64,000 bases of DNA. Source: Ahaetulla prasina. Taxonomy: Eukaryota; Chordata; Lepidosauria; Squamata; Colubridae. Under the pieces are notes generated by a model. It was not told where the DNA came from and did not search any database. It was given only the letters and a program-made list of their open reading frames with translations. The DNA lies in assembly GCF_028640845.1 (NCBI RefSeq), contig NC_080542.1:136392346-136456345 (forward strand). Direction: 5' to 3'. A program made the translations under genes and the position numbers. Positions 33,187-45,802 of the stretch are shown here, in pieces (positions within the stretch are counted from its first letter, which is position 1; each line of letters starts with the position of its first letter).

Positions 33187-33218
33187 CCAAATTGACGTCC
33201 TGTGGGACGTCAATTTGG
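33187..33218. repeat. Perfect 14-bp stem, 4-nt loop inverted repeat
   Basis: CCAAATTGACGTCC, loop TGTG, then GGACGTCAATTTGG. No transposon surrounds it and no terminator-like U-run follows. Confidence 0.9.
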
Positions 33219-36200
33219 ATATGGGTATCATATCAGATTTTGGATGCATTCTGCACATTAATCCATTTGAAGTACCTTCTTGAAAAAATGTTACCTTATA
33301 ATGCACCATTTTACCCAATTGAAGGCTACAAATGGCAAACAGGAGAGCTTTAGATGTGATAATCCTGTTTCTTCCTAATTCTGGATAGTTATTTTTGATT
33401 CACTTATCAACTTCTGTTAAATAGTCAACAGACAGAATATTTAGGGTTTTTTTTCCCCTCCCTAACTATAAAAGGACAATGGTGCCTACCTTTCTTCAAA
33501 AATATTTTGCTTATTTGCACAATTAAAAGCAACACTCTGGTCTCAATAGGCAATAATTGTCAAATATCATGTTAAACATAAAGGTTTTGCAGCATATTTG
33601 CAACTCGCAACATTGCCATTTGGTGAATGGTAAAGGTCACCACTGTCAAATCATCTTTCAGGGAAATGAAAAATTCTGTTCCCCATAGATGTTTCCAGTT
33701 TACGTTGCTTCATGCTTTTTATATACACAGGCCAGTTGTGTTTTCACCTATAAAACTCTTCGTTGCAAATATTTACAATATAGAGATGTATGCAAGATAA
33801 ATAGCCTTCTGAAGCATTTGAAATGTATGCTTTGGCTGGGATGCTAATCCTTTGCAGGAAGTATTAACAAAGTGAGAAGGAAGTAAGTCAATTATTGGGA
33901 CTGAATTTGGATTCCCCCTTCCTTTTTATGACAGATATATTATCAGTCTTTCTTCCCAAGGATTGGAACTTGCAAACTTGATGTAACTTTGTCCAACAAT
34001 TTTATTAAATTATTTATATATTTATTTGATATATTAAATCTACTTTTCAGCCAGGAAGGTTCCCATAGTAACCTAGATAATAACCCAAAACAAAGTTAAC
34101 AAGCTAAAAAGATGCACAACACCAAAGTGAAAAGGAATGAAGAGGAAGGGGAAAGGGATAGAAGAAAAACATCTGTCATTAATGTTTGTTACACTTATAA
34201 TGGTCAACAATGATAAAAGTAGCTTGCCTGAGAGAGGAACCATTATCTGCTTAATCCATTGTCTTGTTGTTCCTCTCACAAGGCACTTCATTTCAATGGT
34301 CTCACCAAGTGAGGAGCGTATCAGATGGATGCAGTAACTATGAGTGAAGATGACAGCCATCACTTTGATTTCTCAGAACAATTGGTCCTGGTGACCTCTC
34401 TAAAAAAACAGCAGAGAGTGACAGCTAGTCAATGTGGCAGCTCATGATACTGGGGCAATTGCTTCTTCTTCTTCTGTATGTTGGGTTCCATTAATTAATT
34501 AATTCATTAATTCATGGAACTCTAGAAAAATCATCAGACATGGCTACACAAATATGATTTGGGGGGGGGGAATAGCGGTACAACCTAAAAAATCCAGATC
34601 AAAATATGGATGATGGAAAGAAAGGTCTTCACATAATTCATTATTTATTCTCCAAGATCAAAATAATAGCACACATTCTGATTTAGATAGAAGTAACCAT
34701 CAGAAGAAAGTGGAATTGCAGCATTTTAGTCTTACATTAAAAATGTTACCCAAAATTTTGTTTTGGGAGGAGAAAATGTTTTACTTATATTCAAAAATAG
34801 GTAGATGGATGCTATCCATATGATATTCTATGGGGTTCAAACTCTTTCTGTACCAGGGATTGAATTTGTGGACTCTTCCATGTATGTACAGATGACTCCA
34901 TACAATGCATTAGCTTTAGAAGCTAACCACGTCCTGACATTCTGACAGATTAAGTAATCAGATTACAGGGGCAAAAATAAATTGGCCATAAGACAAAGGA
35001 AGCTAATTTTTAAAATGTATATATGTTTTTTTTTGCATTTGAGAAAATGCCCTAAGTAATTATTTCTTCCTAATGTCCCATCACTTCCTTTCTGTCACTT
35101 TGAAAATTAAATTCCAAAATATCTAGTATGGTATACTTGTGTAATTCATTTGCATATGTTATATGCAGGCATACAAACAATTCAGTTTTATCATTCTGGC
35201 AAAGCTTTAGTGAGATATAAGAATAAGGGTATATTTCTAAATGTTCAACCTTAGCAATAGATTCTTGGAAGCTTGATTTCCCCCATCTTTTTTCCTTTGG
35301 AAAAACAGTGAATAATATTTCAGATTGTTGTAAATGCGATAACATTTTTAATTTATGTTGTGTTACAGTAAGTAGTATAAAGACACAATTCTTTGGAATT
35401 TTAAATTATTTCACTCATAATCTCTGGAATTTTAAAAAAATAAGATTTATATAAATAAATCTCTTAGCATTGAAGTGAGGGGAGAATGAATCCTAGATTA
35501 TGAGCCAAATGTGAATCCCAAGTCATTCTTGAAGTATGTTTTCTGCAAATACAGATGCCAGAAATCTAATAGAAAATATGAAGTAGAAGATCTGAAAAGA
35601 TTTTCCTTACATATTTCCTATGCTATCTAGCATAAATTTAGCATACTTCCCTAGATTCTTAGATGTAGCATAATCCAAAATTTTGAAACTAGAGCCACCA
35701 AGATCTGTCACAGAAAAGACATAAACTATCCTAAAAATGATATCTACTACAGCCCAGCTTGCCTTAAAGTCGCAGAACAGAGAGATTCCGGATTAGGATG
35801 GGAATTCATTTTAGAAACTGTCAATATCATTCTGAGACTTTCTATTTATCACTTACTGCATAGCTCCTAAGACATTGTATATATTAATACAATACCTAGG
35901 AGGGCGAATAGTTGTGAGTTCAATTCCAATAAAAATGAGAGTGGTAATTTCCTGATAGACAATGTAGCTGGAATAGTTTATGATAGTTATGGGCTTTGCT
36001 TTGAATATATTTAAAAAAAAATTGGAGGTTGCAATAATTCTAACAATTCCATTTAACATCTTCCAGGGAATTTGGAATCCATGCCCCAAATATATTATAT
36101 CCTCATGAGAAATACTATTGTAAATACTTCCTTTACATTATTTAAAACAAGCCACTAATGATACCTCATAATTAAGACTGCAAAGTATGAAAGTAACAGG

Positions 36201-36849
36201 TCACACAATCAAAGGGTTGGAAATCTTCTACTGGAATGGATATACATTTTATTTCGTTTTCATGTACCATAAGATATAGTTTGTTAACAAAATTTATTAA
36301 ATTAATTACAATGCTAAAGTACAACATGGTTTGAGTGTGATTCAGTGTGTTGCATGAACTAATTTATTATGATTTTGAAACCACTATTTATAGTCTTAGT
36401 GTAGTCTTTCGTTGAAATTAATCTTTGATTGCAAAAGTTCTACTTTTAAATTGCAAGTGATGTTGAAAACATTTCAGTTCTCGCTTTTATCTCATTCAGT
36501 GGTCAAAGTGAAGTCTACCTGGAAATTGTGAAAAATTGTGATATTATTCCTGATGTGGCCTCTTTGTGCCCCCCCTTCTAAGGATATTTTTCTCAGACTT
36601 CTTAGCACCATCAAATTATCATCTTCAGATTGATTGGCTGATCTCTTTGTATTTATCTTCCCATAATGATGATCCAGTCATGTGATATAAACAAGCTGCA
36701 AGAGGCAGATAATACATAATTTATGGAGTCTAGAGGAAGATGTAGTAGAAGACAATTAAACTAATTTTGGAGAAGAGAGGAGCAGTAACATTTCTTAAAT
36801 GAAATAATGGCAACATTATTAAGCTATTTGTATCAACACCCACCTACCC
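33219..36849. other. Longest repeat-poor stretch of the window
   Basis: 3.6 kb of AT-rich DNA with only a short (AATT)n near 34490-34510 and homopolymers. No gene, transposon end or RNA recognised. Confidence 0.5.
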
Positions 36850-37080
36850 GACCAAAAACTGTTAGAAGAGCCCAAGTGGGCAGACGAGGAGTGGCTGGGA
36901 AGGGAGGGGCAAGGCGCCCCTTGACATGAATGGCATCGAGTTGACCATGCCCACCCAGTCACATGCCCACCTAGCCATGCCCACCCAGTTGGTCATTAGG
37001 CAGATCATATTAGTGGTCCGCGGGATTGAAAATTATGAATTTAGTGGTCCTTGAGGTCCAAAAGGTTGGTGACCCCTGCT
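36850..37080. mobile_element. hAT right-half relic, relative of 30057-30782
   Basis: GGTCCGCGGGATTGAAAATT, AGTGGTCCTTGAGGTCCAAA and the end AGGTTGGTGACCCCTG match the left end of the element at 30057 in reverse. The CCACCCAGTCACATG blocks are shared too. The other terminus is missing; the left limit is approximate. Confidence 0.65.
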
Positions 37081-37088
37081 CTAAATGG

Positions 37089-37540
37089 CATAAGGGCCGG
37101 GTTACTTACGGGACCGCCTACTGCTACCGAATACCTCTCACCGACCCGTGCGCTCTCACAGAGAGGGACTCTTCAGGGTGCCGTCAGCTAGGCAGTGTCG
37201 TCTGGCAACGCCCAGGGAAAGGGCCTTCTCTGTGGGGGCTCCCACCCTCTGGAACGAACTCCCCCCAGGACTCTGTCAACTTCCGGACCTCCGAACCTTC
37301 CGTCGCGAGCTCAAGACACATCTATTCATCTGTGCAGGACTGGCTTAGATTTTAAATTTTAGGGGTTTTAAATTGGTTTTAATATTTATATTTCTATTTT
37401 TAATAATTGGGCATTAGAATAAGTTTTTTAATGATTATTTTAATTTGTATATAAATGTTTTATATGCCTGTGAACCGCCCTGAGTCCTTCGGGAGATAGG
37501 GCGGTATACAAATATGAATAATAAATAAATAAATAATAAA
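37089..37540 (+). mobile_element. L2-type LINE 3' piece (452 bp) with 7-bp target duplication
   Basis: TAAATGG at 37082-37088 and 37541-37547 flanks it. It encodes the ORF2 C-terminus in one frame (AFSVGAPTLWNELPPGLCQL, RTFRRELKTHLFICAG). It ends with CCGCCCTGAGTCCTTCGGG, AGATAGGGCGGTATACAAAT and (AATAAAT)n. It begins at the same internal point as the nested copy at 46361-46829. Confidence 0.85.
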
Positions 37541-37649
37541 TAAATGGTAATGTCAATTTCCATTGGAAAAATGGAATCTTCATCAAAGAAAGTTTAGGGA
37601 TATGAAATATTTCCTAAAATTTACAGAAAAATAGAGATACAGTACATAT

Positions 37650-37913
37650 GACAGCTGCAGTGGTTTGCTTAATACTCATGGCAAAAATCAGGCACCATTC
37701 ATTTAACAACTACCTTGCTCAACAACAAAAATTCTGGTTCCAATTGCATTTGTGAATTCTTCTTCGTCTTCTATGTCTAAATCAAATGTTAAACTGCAGA
37801 ATGAAGCAGTAATAGTAGCCGACATAACAGCAGATGAGCTGGGTTCTGTATTTCTCCATATTCGCTTAGCATGTTGTGTACCCTCAGGTTAAAAATCGAG
37901 GACTACCTATAAT
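37650..37913. mobile_element. TIR miniature element remnant
   Basis: GACAGCTGCAGTGGTTTGC and CATTTAACAACTACCTTGC match the family interior. The right end is AAATCGAGGACTACCTATA. About 130 bp at 37755-37885 does not match and may be an insertion. The left end is lost. Confidence 0.6.
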
Positions 37914-38038
37914 TCTGTTACAGCAGGACCCTAAGTCATAAAGTTTCAAAGACCATATTCTGCATTTGGATAGTCCAGTCCAGAGTAAGTCTGAGAAAGC
38001 AGTGGATAGATATAAAGTGATAGAAGCTGTATGTAATG

Positions 38039-38059
38039 ACCTCATAACAGTTATGAGGT
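38039..38059. repeat. 21-bp perfect palindrome
   Basis: ACCTCATAAC, A, GTTATGAGGT. It lies in otherwise unique sequence. Confidence 0.9.
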
Positions 38060-38894
38060 TTTGCACCTCAAAACTGAATACAAAGTATTCCAGTTTTCCA
38101 CTAATGACATGTGAACCCAAGTAAGCACATCCAGAAAGGTTACACATGTGGTCATATAACATCATCCATCCTCTCTTTCCCTATGCAGTTTGCTTATATA
38201 GTATGCTGCATATTTCTGGTTTTCATTTCATTTCTTTGACTGCTTCTTGTAAAATAGTGGAAACTTGTACATGAAGAGGGTCATGATGGGTACACATTTG
38301 GCACCTCCAAATGTCCTCAGAATCAAACAAGATAGGCACTTAAAGATAGGCACTTACTGAGGATTAAGTAAAATAATTTTTCATTTTGCTAGCAGAAAAT
38401 GAACAATTAAAAATGAGGCCATAATATAATAAATGTCACCGCAAAAGCACATGGTTGGTCTATGAGTCTGCTGAATGCTAAAAGCAAAATTTAGACAAGG
38501 ATTTTTTTTCTCCCAGGCTTCTCAATATATATATAAATCAGACTTGTGCTGTGTAGTACTAATTGTTCCACACACTTGTTTTGGCATTGCTAATATTTAT
38601 AATCTATGTATAATTTCACAAAAGTTATGAAGTTTGTCATGGATTCCCGTACCAAGAAAAATAAATGAAAACAAACATTGTGAGTTTTTAAATATGGATA
38701 TTTGACAGATCCAGTGATGTCATAACTAGGCTGAGCCAGATCAAGTTTTAGTAAGAAAGTATATAAATGCAGTGTTATCAGCAGCACAGTTGATGTGACA
38801 TACCAAATTTATTTATTTATTTTATTTATTTATTTTGTCACAACAATATATGTAACTATCATACAGAAAGGTTATATAGTATATAAAGGTATAA

Positions 38895-38896
<2 letters not shown>

Positions 38897-38961
<65 letters not shown>
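38897..38961. repeat. (AT)n microsatellite in a LINE 3' region
   Basis: About 32 AT units inside the 3' untranslated part of the LINE. The related copies at 54.6 and 57.98 kb have shorter AT runs at the same place. Confidence 0.95.
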
Positions 38962-38963
<2 letters not shown>

Positions 38964-39026
38964 AAGAAGAAAAGAAAAACAATAGGACAGGAACGGTAGG
39001 CACGTTTGTGCGCTTATGCACGCCCC

Positions 39027-40888
39027 TTATGGTCCTCTTAGGAATGGGGTGAGGTCAATAGTAGAAAGTTTTTGGTTAAAGCTTTTAGGATTATGAGAAG
39101 AGACCACAGAGTCAGGTAAAGTATTCCAAGCACTGATGATTCTGTTACAGAAGTCATATTTTCTGCAATCTAGATTAAAGCGGTTGACATTAAGTTTAAA
39201 TCTATTGGTTGCTCTTGTATTATTGCAATTAAAGCTGAAGTAGTCTTTGACAGGAAGGACATTACAATAGATGATTCTATGAGTTAAACTTAGGTCTTGT
39301 CGAAGGCGACGGAGTTCCAAGTTTTCCAAGCCCAGGATTTCAAGTCTAGTGGGATAAGGTATTTTGTTGTTTACAGAGGAATGGAGAACTCTTCTTGTAA
39401 AATATTTCTGGACACATTCAATTGTATTGATGTCAGAGATATGGTGAGGGTTCCGAACAGGTGAGCTGTATTCTAGAATTGGTCTAGCAAATGTTTTATA
39501 TGCTCTGATTAGTAGTGTAGTGTTTTTGGAAAAGAAGCTACGCAAGATTAGGTTTACAACTCTTAGAGCCTTTTTTGCTATGTAGTTGCAGTGGGCTTTG
39601 GCACTTAGATCATTTGACATGAAAACTCCAAGGTCTTTAACGGGATGGGGGTCATCTGTGAGGTAATGTCTATCAAGCGAGTACTTAGTGTTTGGGTTCT
39701 TTTTTCCTATATGTAAGACTGAGCATTTGCTGGTTGAGATTTGGAGTTGCCAAGTTTTAGACCAAGCGGTTAGATGATCAAGGTCTTTTTGAATGATAGA
39801 TGTATTATCAGTGGTGTTAAATAGTTTGACATCGTCAGCAAAGAGAACACAATTACTTGAGATATGGTCACAAAGATCATTAATGTATAGTATGAAGAGT
39901 GTTGGTCCAAGAACGCTGCCTTGAGGAACGCCACTCTTGACAGGAACAGGATTTGATAGATAGTCCATCGGGTCCAATAGATAGCGATGGTTTTATGTTA
40001 TGAAGAGCTTTTCCAACATTTTCTTCTGTGAAGTCTATATGAGTTAAGTCATCATGTTCATTGCTGGTACGTTTGTGGAATGTTGGATATGTGTCATCGC
40101 TATTAACAAAAACTGAGCCAAAGAATATGTTGAAGAGGTTGGCTTTAACTGTTTCGTCATTGCATTCTTTGTTGTTAGAATCTTTTAGTGGTGGGATGGA
40201 TCTTGTGTCTTTAAGTTTATTGTTAACAAAATTATAAAAGGCACGATTGGAATTTGTGCGCAGAAGGTCCTCTTCTTGTTTGGTGTGGTAATTTGTGCAT
40301 TCAGTTTTTATTTGGTTGCATATATTTCTGTAGCGGTTTTTTAAATTTGCTACAAAGCCTTTTTTGTTTCTTTTCCAGAGGGATTTTTTTTTTGATTGAA
40401 GCTTTTTTATTGATATGGGTAGTTTGCTTTTCCTGATCATGGTTGTCATTTGTGGTACATATAGTTTGATGACTCTATTGATTTCAAGTAGGAAAACTCT
40501 GTAGTGGTCTTCAGCAGTTATGCAGTTTGCAAACAGATTTTGCCAGTCCAGAAATGAAAGATCGTTGTTTATAAGGTCGTAGTTGGCTTTTTTGAAGTTG
40601 TAGATGGGGATACTATTGTTATGACGATTTGAGTATGGACGTATATTGAGACGAAAATCAATCATGCAGTGATCACTGTTGTGGAAAAAGGTTCTTTAAT
40701 TTGTAGTCCATAAATTGAGTTTGGGTTGTTGCAGAAGATGAGATCAAGGCAGTTGTTGAGACTTGTATTGTTAGTTACAAGTTGTTCAAGACCTAGGTTT
40801 GTAACAGCGTTGTATAGTGTAGTATGGATTGAATCAGTTGTACATTCATTAGTTATCCAGTTAATGAGAGGTAGATTTAGGTTGCCCA
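39027..40888 (-). pseudogene. LINE family F ORF2: endonuclease end and RT with palm deletion
   Basis: Endonuclease C-terminus at about 40880-40670 (LPLINWITNE, NCLDLIFCNNPNSI). The linker and RT start follow to 39980 (NAYTNW-like text, FTEENVGKALHNIKPSLSIG, PDG). RT continues from 39977 (VKSGVPQGSVLGPTLFILYI, NCVLFADDVKLF, ILEYSSPV) to the C-terminus at 39027 (ISAWNTLPDSVVSSHNPKSF). Between GPDG and SGVPQGS roughly 110 residues are missing, including motif A with the first catalytic Asp. The catalytic FADD remains. Frameshifts separate the three frames. Confidence 0.9.
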
Positions 40889-40952
40889 TATATATATACA
40901 TATATACATATATACATATATACATATATACATATATACATATATACACTCA
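40889..40952. repeat. (ATACAT)n microsatellite
   Basis: ATATATACAT units repeated about nine times next to the truncated 5' end of the LINE. Open frames on both strands here only translate the repeat. Confidence 0.9.
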
Positions 40953-41020
40953 TTCCTCAGAAATATACCATATGTATCTCTAATCAACTCATTCTAAGGC
41001 CCAAGCAGGTGTTCTGTTTT

Positions 41021-41356
41021 ATCATTTTTATTAAAGATTTTTAAAAGAAAGGAAAGAATAATATAAAATAAGAAAAGAAAGAAAGCAAAGAGAAAATAAA
41101 AAGTGCAAGAAGGAGGGGGATATAAAAGATAAATTAAAAATAAAGAAAAAGATATAAAGATGTAGCTTCCAAACTTGTTTACAGCAGTGATAATTACAAT
41201 TATAAATTTACCTCTTACTCTTGTGGTTACAACTTAACTTTCTTACTTCTATAACCTACTCTCATTAAAATCTTATGTTCATTTTTCTGTTTTATACAAA
41301 AATCTATGAGGCATTTCCAGTCATCAATAAATGTAAACATTGTCTTTGTCCCAAAC
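41021..41356 (-). repeat. Possible L1 3' untranslated relic
   Basis: TTTTTATTAAAGATTTTTAA followed by an A/G-rich tract (AAGAAAAGAAAGAAAGC) and GAGGCATTTCCAGTCATC resembles the reversed L1 3' end near 17098. No coding part is included. Weak. Confidence 0.3.
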
Positions 41357-43100
41357 AGCTGTTCTAACGGACAGTTTTGCTGACATAAATTGCCTTTGCA
41401 TAGGTTGGTATTATATCTAGAATTCTGTCAGGAAATTACACAGCAGGTGTCCAAATGAAGCCGGAGATGCTGACAGGAACTTGTAATTTTGTATAACTAT
41501 ATTTTACATCTATATATATATACATCAAACAGGATAGTCAGGCAAACGGGAGCATCATGAGGTAAATCATGAGGTAAATTACAGAAGAAAAAAGGCGGGA
41601 AAAAAGGGAAACTCCCCCTCCACACCCATAGCAAGTGCAGATTGCCTGACGCAGGAGCCAGCACTCTTCAACCAAGCAGTTATAACTGTGTGTGTTCTGG
41701 TTTACTGCACAATCCCACTGCTCCAGCTATTAAATTTAAATATCTTAACAAATTCCAAGCCCATCCTTGAGCTACTAGATTTCTCTTGATTGCAGCTGGT
41801 AGAAATTCCCAACTTTTGCTGACCTATAATTCTGGGAATTGTATCACATCTGGAAAACACCAAGTTGGAAAGGCTAGCCTGAATCCTAGATATGTATACT
41901 TTTTTTAAAAAGAGTCCATTTGACATAAAATGGTAACATCATATCTATAGTTAGTACAAAATGTGAAAACAGTAAGAAAATGATCTGACAGAATAGCCTT
42001 AGAGTATACTTATAAAAAAGAATATGAAAATTTCCATTGCAATATGAACTTTTTCCAAAAATTTGTTTAAAAGATGTTACAAATCTTGATTCCTATTGAA
42101 TTCTCCAGGCCATTTCTCTAAATGTTTATTTTGGAGAAGGTAGTTTAGCTTGGTAAAATTTTCTATGGGTAATGCAGCAATTTGCATTGTGACCCTTCTG
42201 CTAATGCAGAGCAATTCCCCAGTTCATCACAACTCATTTTCTACAAAAATAAAACGAGCATATTCATACTTGTAATGCCCTTTGGCCCTATTTATTTAGA
42301 GAAGGTGTTAAGACTGCGAGAGCAATCTATGAACCTGATTTAGTGCACAATTTCGACCAAGCCTCCCTTTTTTAAATATATCAGAAAGTCGGATAAGTTC
42401 CAAAAAGCTGTATATTATACTATAAACCACATAGCTCTATCTTTGATTTATCCAAGTTTCTCATTAGCTGCTCTTTAACTAAAATTCTTATAATGTCTTA
42501 TAAAGTCAATCCAATTAATCGTGCAGTTGCCATAAAATCACAGTAAAAAATCTAATTCCAATACCATAAAATCACTTTTAGAAGATAAAACACTAGAATG
42601 ATAGTTTGTATTTTGTGCCAAGTTAACTTTTCAAGGGAGGTATTTAAGATAGAGAACTCTGCAACCATTCCCAACCTTTCTCTTTACATAAACTATGCCA
42701 TCATGACCAAAAGCTTTTGCAGACTAGATTTGACATTTTCTGACATTTTCTGGCCTCCAAAATTAAACCAGAAAGGAATGTAAACATTTTTTGAAATAAA
42801 AAAACGGCAAAAACATCTTGCAAGTTCTCAAAACTTGCAAGCTCACAAAGTTCACAAAATTCAGAGTTTCCATGAGATTTGGTGATCTTGTGAGCCTTCA
42901 ATCTTTTTAAAGAAAGTAATTTTTATTTTGGCTTCTGTATTTCATGTCACCTGTTGTATCTCCACAAGTATTTAAAACACACTGGCCGATCCCAGTCTTC
43001 ATAAATTAATCTATGAAATGACACAGAAGCTATTATTTCCCATAGCAAGCAGTTGTATGTAACCTAATATGCTCCTATTATTCAGTGAACACTAGCAATT
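41357..43100. other. Unique sequence
   Basis: No repeat ends recognised. At 41551-41577 ATCATGAGGTAA occurs twice in tandem. Confidence 0.4.
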
Positions 43101-43265
43101 CAGATAGTCCTCAACTTACAATCACAACTGCAACCAGAATTTCCATTGCTAAGCAAGTTGTTTGTCATTTCACTGCAGTTCTAAAATGAATCAATGATTG
43201 TATGTCCCTTTTTCGCTGTCATTTTAATTTGAACGATCACTAAACAAATAATTACGGGGCTTGAA
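43101..43265. mobile_element. TIR miniature element, decayed
   Basis: The left end CAGATAGTCCTCAACTTAC is good. Interior blocks are AGAATTTCCATTGCTAAGC and GAACGATCACTAAAC. The right end is lost in GGGGCTTGAATTG. Confidence 0.65.
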
Positions 43266-44542
43266 TTGTGATGCCACATCTGTCATCTTTTAAGATATTT
43301 ACCTTCTCTCACATGTTCCTGTGGGGAACGAAAATCTGACACCTTAATTTGAGTCTCTGTGATATAGCTTTTCCTAATCTGATACCTTCACAGGTTGAGC
43401 TATTCGGTACTACAATCCCCATAATTTCCAGCCACTCTGGTCAATATAATAATGGTAACTGAAAAGTACACATTAACAAAATGGAGAAGACTCTTTTAAA
43501 GGAAAGACTTCAATGCAATCAATAAAAATATCATGGTTATGTTACTGGTAAACATTTATGTAATATAGCTAACATTTATTTTCATTAAAGTGTTGAATGT
43601 GGAATCATCCCATTGAAATGAATTCATTTTGTAGGGCTGCTTTTCTGTCCAATAGAATGGGCTAGGATATACCTATTCATGAATTGAAAAATTCCTACAA
43701 CTGCATTTTCTTGCTCATTTATTACTAGGAAGAAAGGGAGAGATTTCAATTACTACTTGAATAGTCCCCTCAAAGTATTTTGAGGTGAGTGGTTTGGGGA
43801 GCGTTGCCAAATGAACCGTACCCATCTAATAGGATAGGCTCTGATTCTTGCATTTGAATATTTCTGGGCTGAGGGCCAGCAGATGACATTCTGGGCCTTG
43901 TTCCAAGATTAAAATGCAGGCCACTTTTCTTCTTTAAAAATAACCCATCACAATTGCATTTTACAGTCTATTTTTACTGTATTATTTATTAAAAGCATAT
44001 TTGGGTTGCCCTTCATACAGCAGAACCCAGGCAGTATACTGAAAGCATAAAAAGCTAGAGGCACCTCTGTAAAACAACTTTACAATCAAAAACAGAAAAA
44101 GAACAAAGCAAATTATACACTTTAAAATGCCTGATTGAAATAGATGCAGTGCCAGTGTGTTTCAGTGGTCCCATGGGATTTGTAACTAGGTCAAGGGTTG
44201 GACGCTCTGGGAACAGTAAAAAGAGGCTATTTGACCCAGTCAGCAAATCCCAAACTGTTAAATAGACTCCCAAAAAAACTCAATCATGAAAATGATTAAC
44301 TTTATCCATTTCATTGTGGGGTGGGAAAAATCAGTCAGTCCTCCAAGAAACAGAGCTGGAGTGGCTGCTGGGGAAAAATAGCCATTCCATTATTGAACTC
44401 ATTGCCAAGAGTTCTTTCCAAATACTGGACTGGCCAGTCGATGCTTACTATTGCCGGATTGGATAGAAGAGACTAGTGATGTCATGTAGTCTTGCAGTAT
44501 TTTTCTAGTACTAAGGCTAATAGCAGAATACAAATTCACAAG
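43266..44542. other. Mostly unique sequence
   Basis: A weak reversed LINE tail is visible at 43981-44045 (ATTATTTATTAAAAGC ... GGGTTGCCCTTC). Nothing else recognised. Confidence 0.35.
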
Positions 44543-44780
44543 GAGAATAGAATAGAATAGAATTTTTTATTGGCCAAGTGTGATTGAACACACAAGGAAT
44601 TTGTCTTGGTGCATATGCTTTCCGTGTATATAAAAGAAAAGACACCTTCATGAAGGTACAACACTTACAACATTTAATGATAGTCATAGGGTTCAAATTT
44701 AACACTTAAAAGATACAACACTTAATGATAGTCATAGGCTACAAATAAGCAATCAGGAAACAATATCAATATTTTTTTTT
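44543..44780 (-). mobile_element. Snake-type CR1/L3 LINE tail, copy A
   Basis: AGAATAGAATAGAATAG, ATTGGCCAAGTGTGATTGAA, GACACCTTCATGAAGGTAC and about 100 bp more of the 3' untranslated region. It ends in a T-run immediately beside the tail of copy B. Confidence 0.85.
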
Positions 44781-44781
44781 T

Positions 44782-45433
44782 AGAATAGAATTTTTTTTTT
44801 ATTGGCCAAGTGTGATTGGACACACAAGGAATTTGTCTTGGTGCATATGCTCTCAGTGTACATAAAAGAAAAGATACGTTCATCATATAAATCGTAAGGA
44901 TATAAGCAACAAAGTTACAGTCATACAGTCATAAGTGGAAGGAGATGTGTGATAGGAATGATGAGAAGATTAATAGTAGTGCAGATTTAGTAAATAGTTT
45001 TTCAGTGTTGAGGGAATTATTTGTTTGGCAGAGTGATGGCGTTCGGGGAAAAACTGTTCTTGTGTCTAGTTCTGGTATGCAGTGCTCTATAGCGTCGTTT
45101 TGAGGGTAGGAGTTGAAACAGTTTATGTCCTGGATGTGAGGGATCTGTAAATATTTTCACGGCCCTCTTCTTGATTCGTGCAGTATACAGGTCCTCAAAG
45201 GAAGGCAGGTTGGTAGCAATTATTTTTTCTTCAGTTCTAATTATCCTCTGAAGTCTGTGTCTTTCTTGTTGGGTTGCAGAACCAAACCAGACAGTTATAG
45301 AGGTGCAAATAACAGATTCAATAATTCCTCTGTAGAACTGGATCAGCAGCTCCTTGGGCAGTTTGAGCTTTCTGAGTTGGCACAGAAAGAACATTCTTTG
45401 TTGTCCTTTTTTGATGACATTTTTGATGTTAGA
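44782..45433 (-). mobile_element. Snake-type CR1/L3 LINE, copy B with ORF2 end
   Basis: AGAATAGAATTTTTTTTTTA tail, the same 3' untranslated region, then the ORF2 C-terminus (45017-45394). 5'-truncated at about 45433. It lies directly next to copy A in the same orientation. Confidence 0.9.
45017..45394 (-). pseudogene. CR1/L3 LINE ORF2 C-terminal fragment
   Basis: 125 residues: FLCQLRKLKLPKELLIQFYR, SVICTSITVWFGSATQQERH, LQRIIRTEEKII, DPSHPGHKLFQLLPSKRRYR, RTRHKNSFSPNAI. This is the thumb and C-terminal domain of Rex/CR1/L3-like ORF2 proteins (FYRxxIESVLxxxIxVWF, HPGHxLFxLLPSGRRYR). Open from the truncation to the stop. Confidence 0.9.
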
Positions 45434-45802
45434 TGGCTAGAACGGCAATACCTCCTAAATTGGCATTTTTTTTCTCAGTTAGTGTATATCAATAAAGTCA
45501 CTGTACTGAAGAAATTTCTGTAGAAACCGTAGTGGGACATTTTAGGTAGTGACAAAATGGAAAAGACTTCCAGAATATACGATGAGTATAAAATCCCATT
45601 GTCTTTCTTTGTTGCTGTATAACATTTCTTCCTATGCTTTTCAAAGGCCCTTACTTGCAAAATTGATTTTTTTATTTATTTATTTTGTCAAACACAACAA
45701 TATATATAAGTATAAGCATGAAATAACCATACAAATTGAATACAACCAAAAGGAACATTAGGACAGGAACAGTAGGCACATTGGTGCTCTTATGCACGCC
45801 CC

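Larger units (their letters stand above)
38808..40888 (-). mobile_element. CR1/L2-clade LINE (family F), 2.1 kb
   Basis: The 3' end on the left has (TTTA)n, TTTTGTCACAACAATATATG, a long (AT)n at 38897-38961 and CAATAGGACAGGAACGG. It carries the endonuclease C-terminus and RT on the minus strand (next entry) and is 5'-truncated within the endonuclease at about 40888. The same family occurs at 45664-47207, 54106-54695, 57150-58130 and 62701-63690. Confidence 0.9.

Noticed and set aside
40726..40983. 85-codon plus-strand frame ending in YIYTYIHIY repeats
   Set aside because: Antisense of a LINE joined to a microsatellite.
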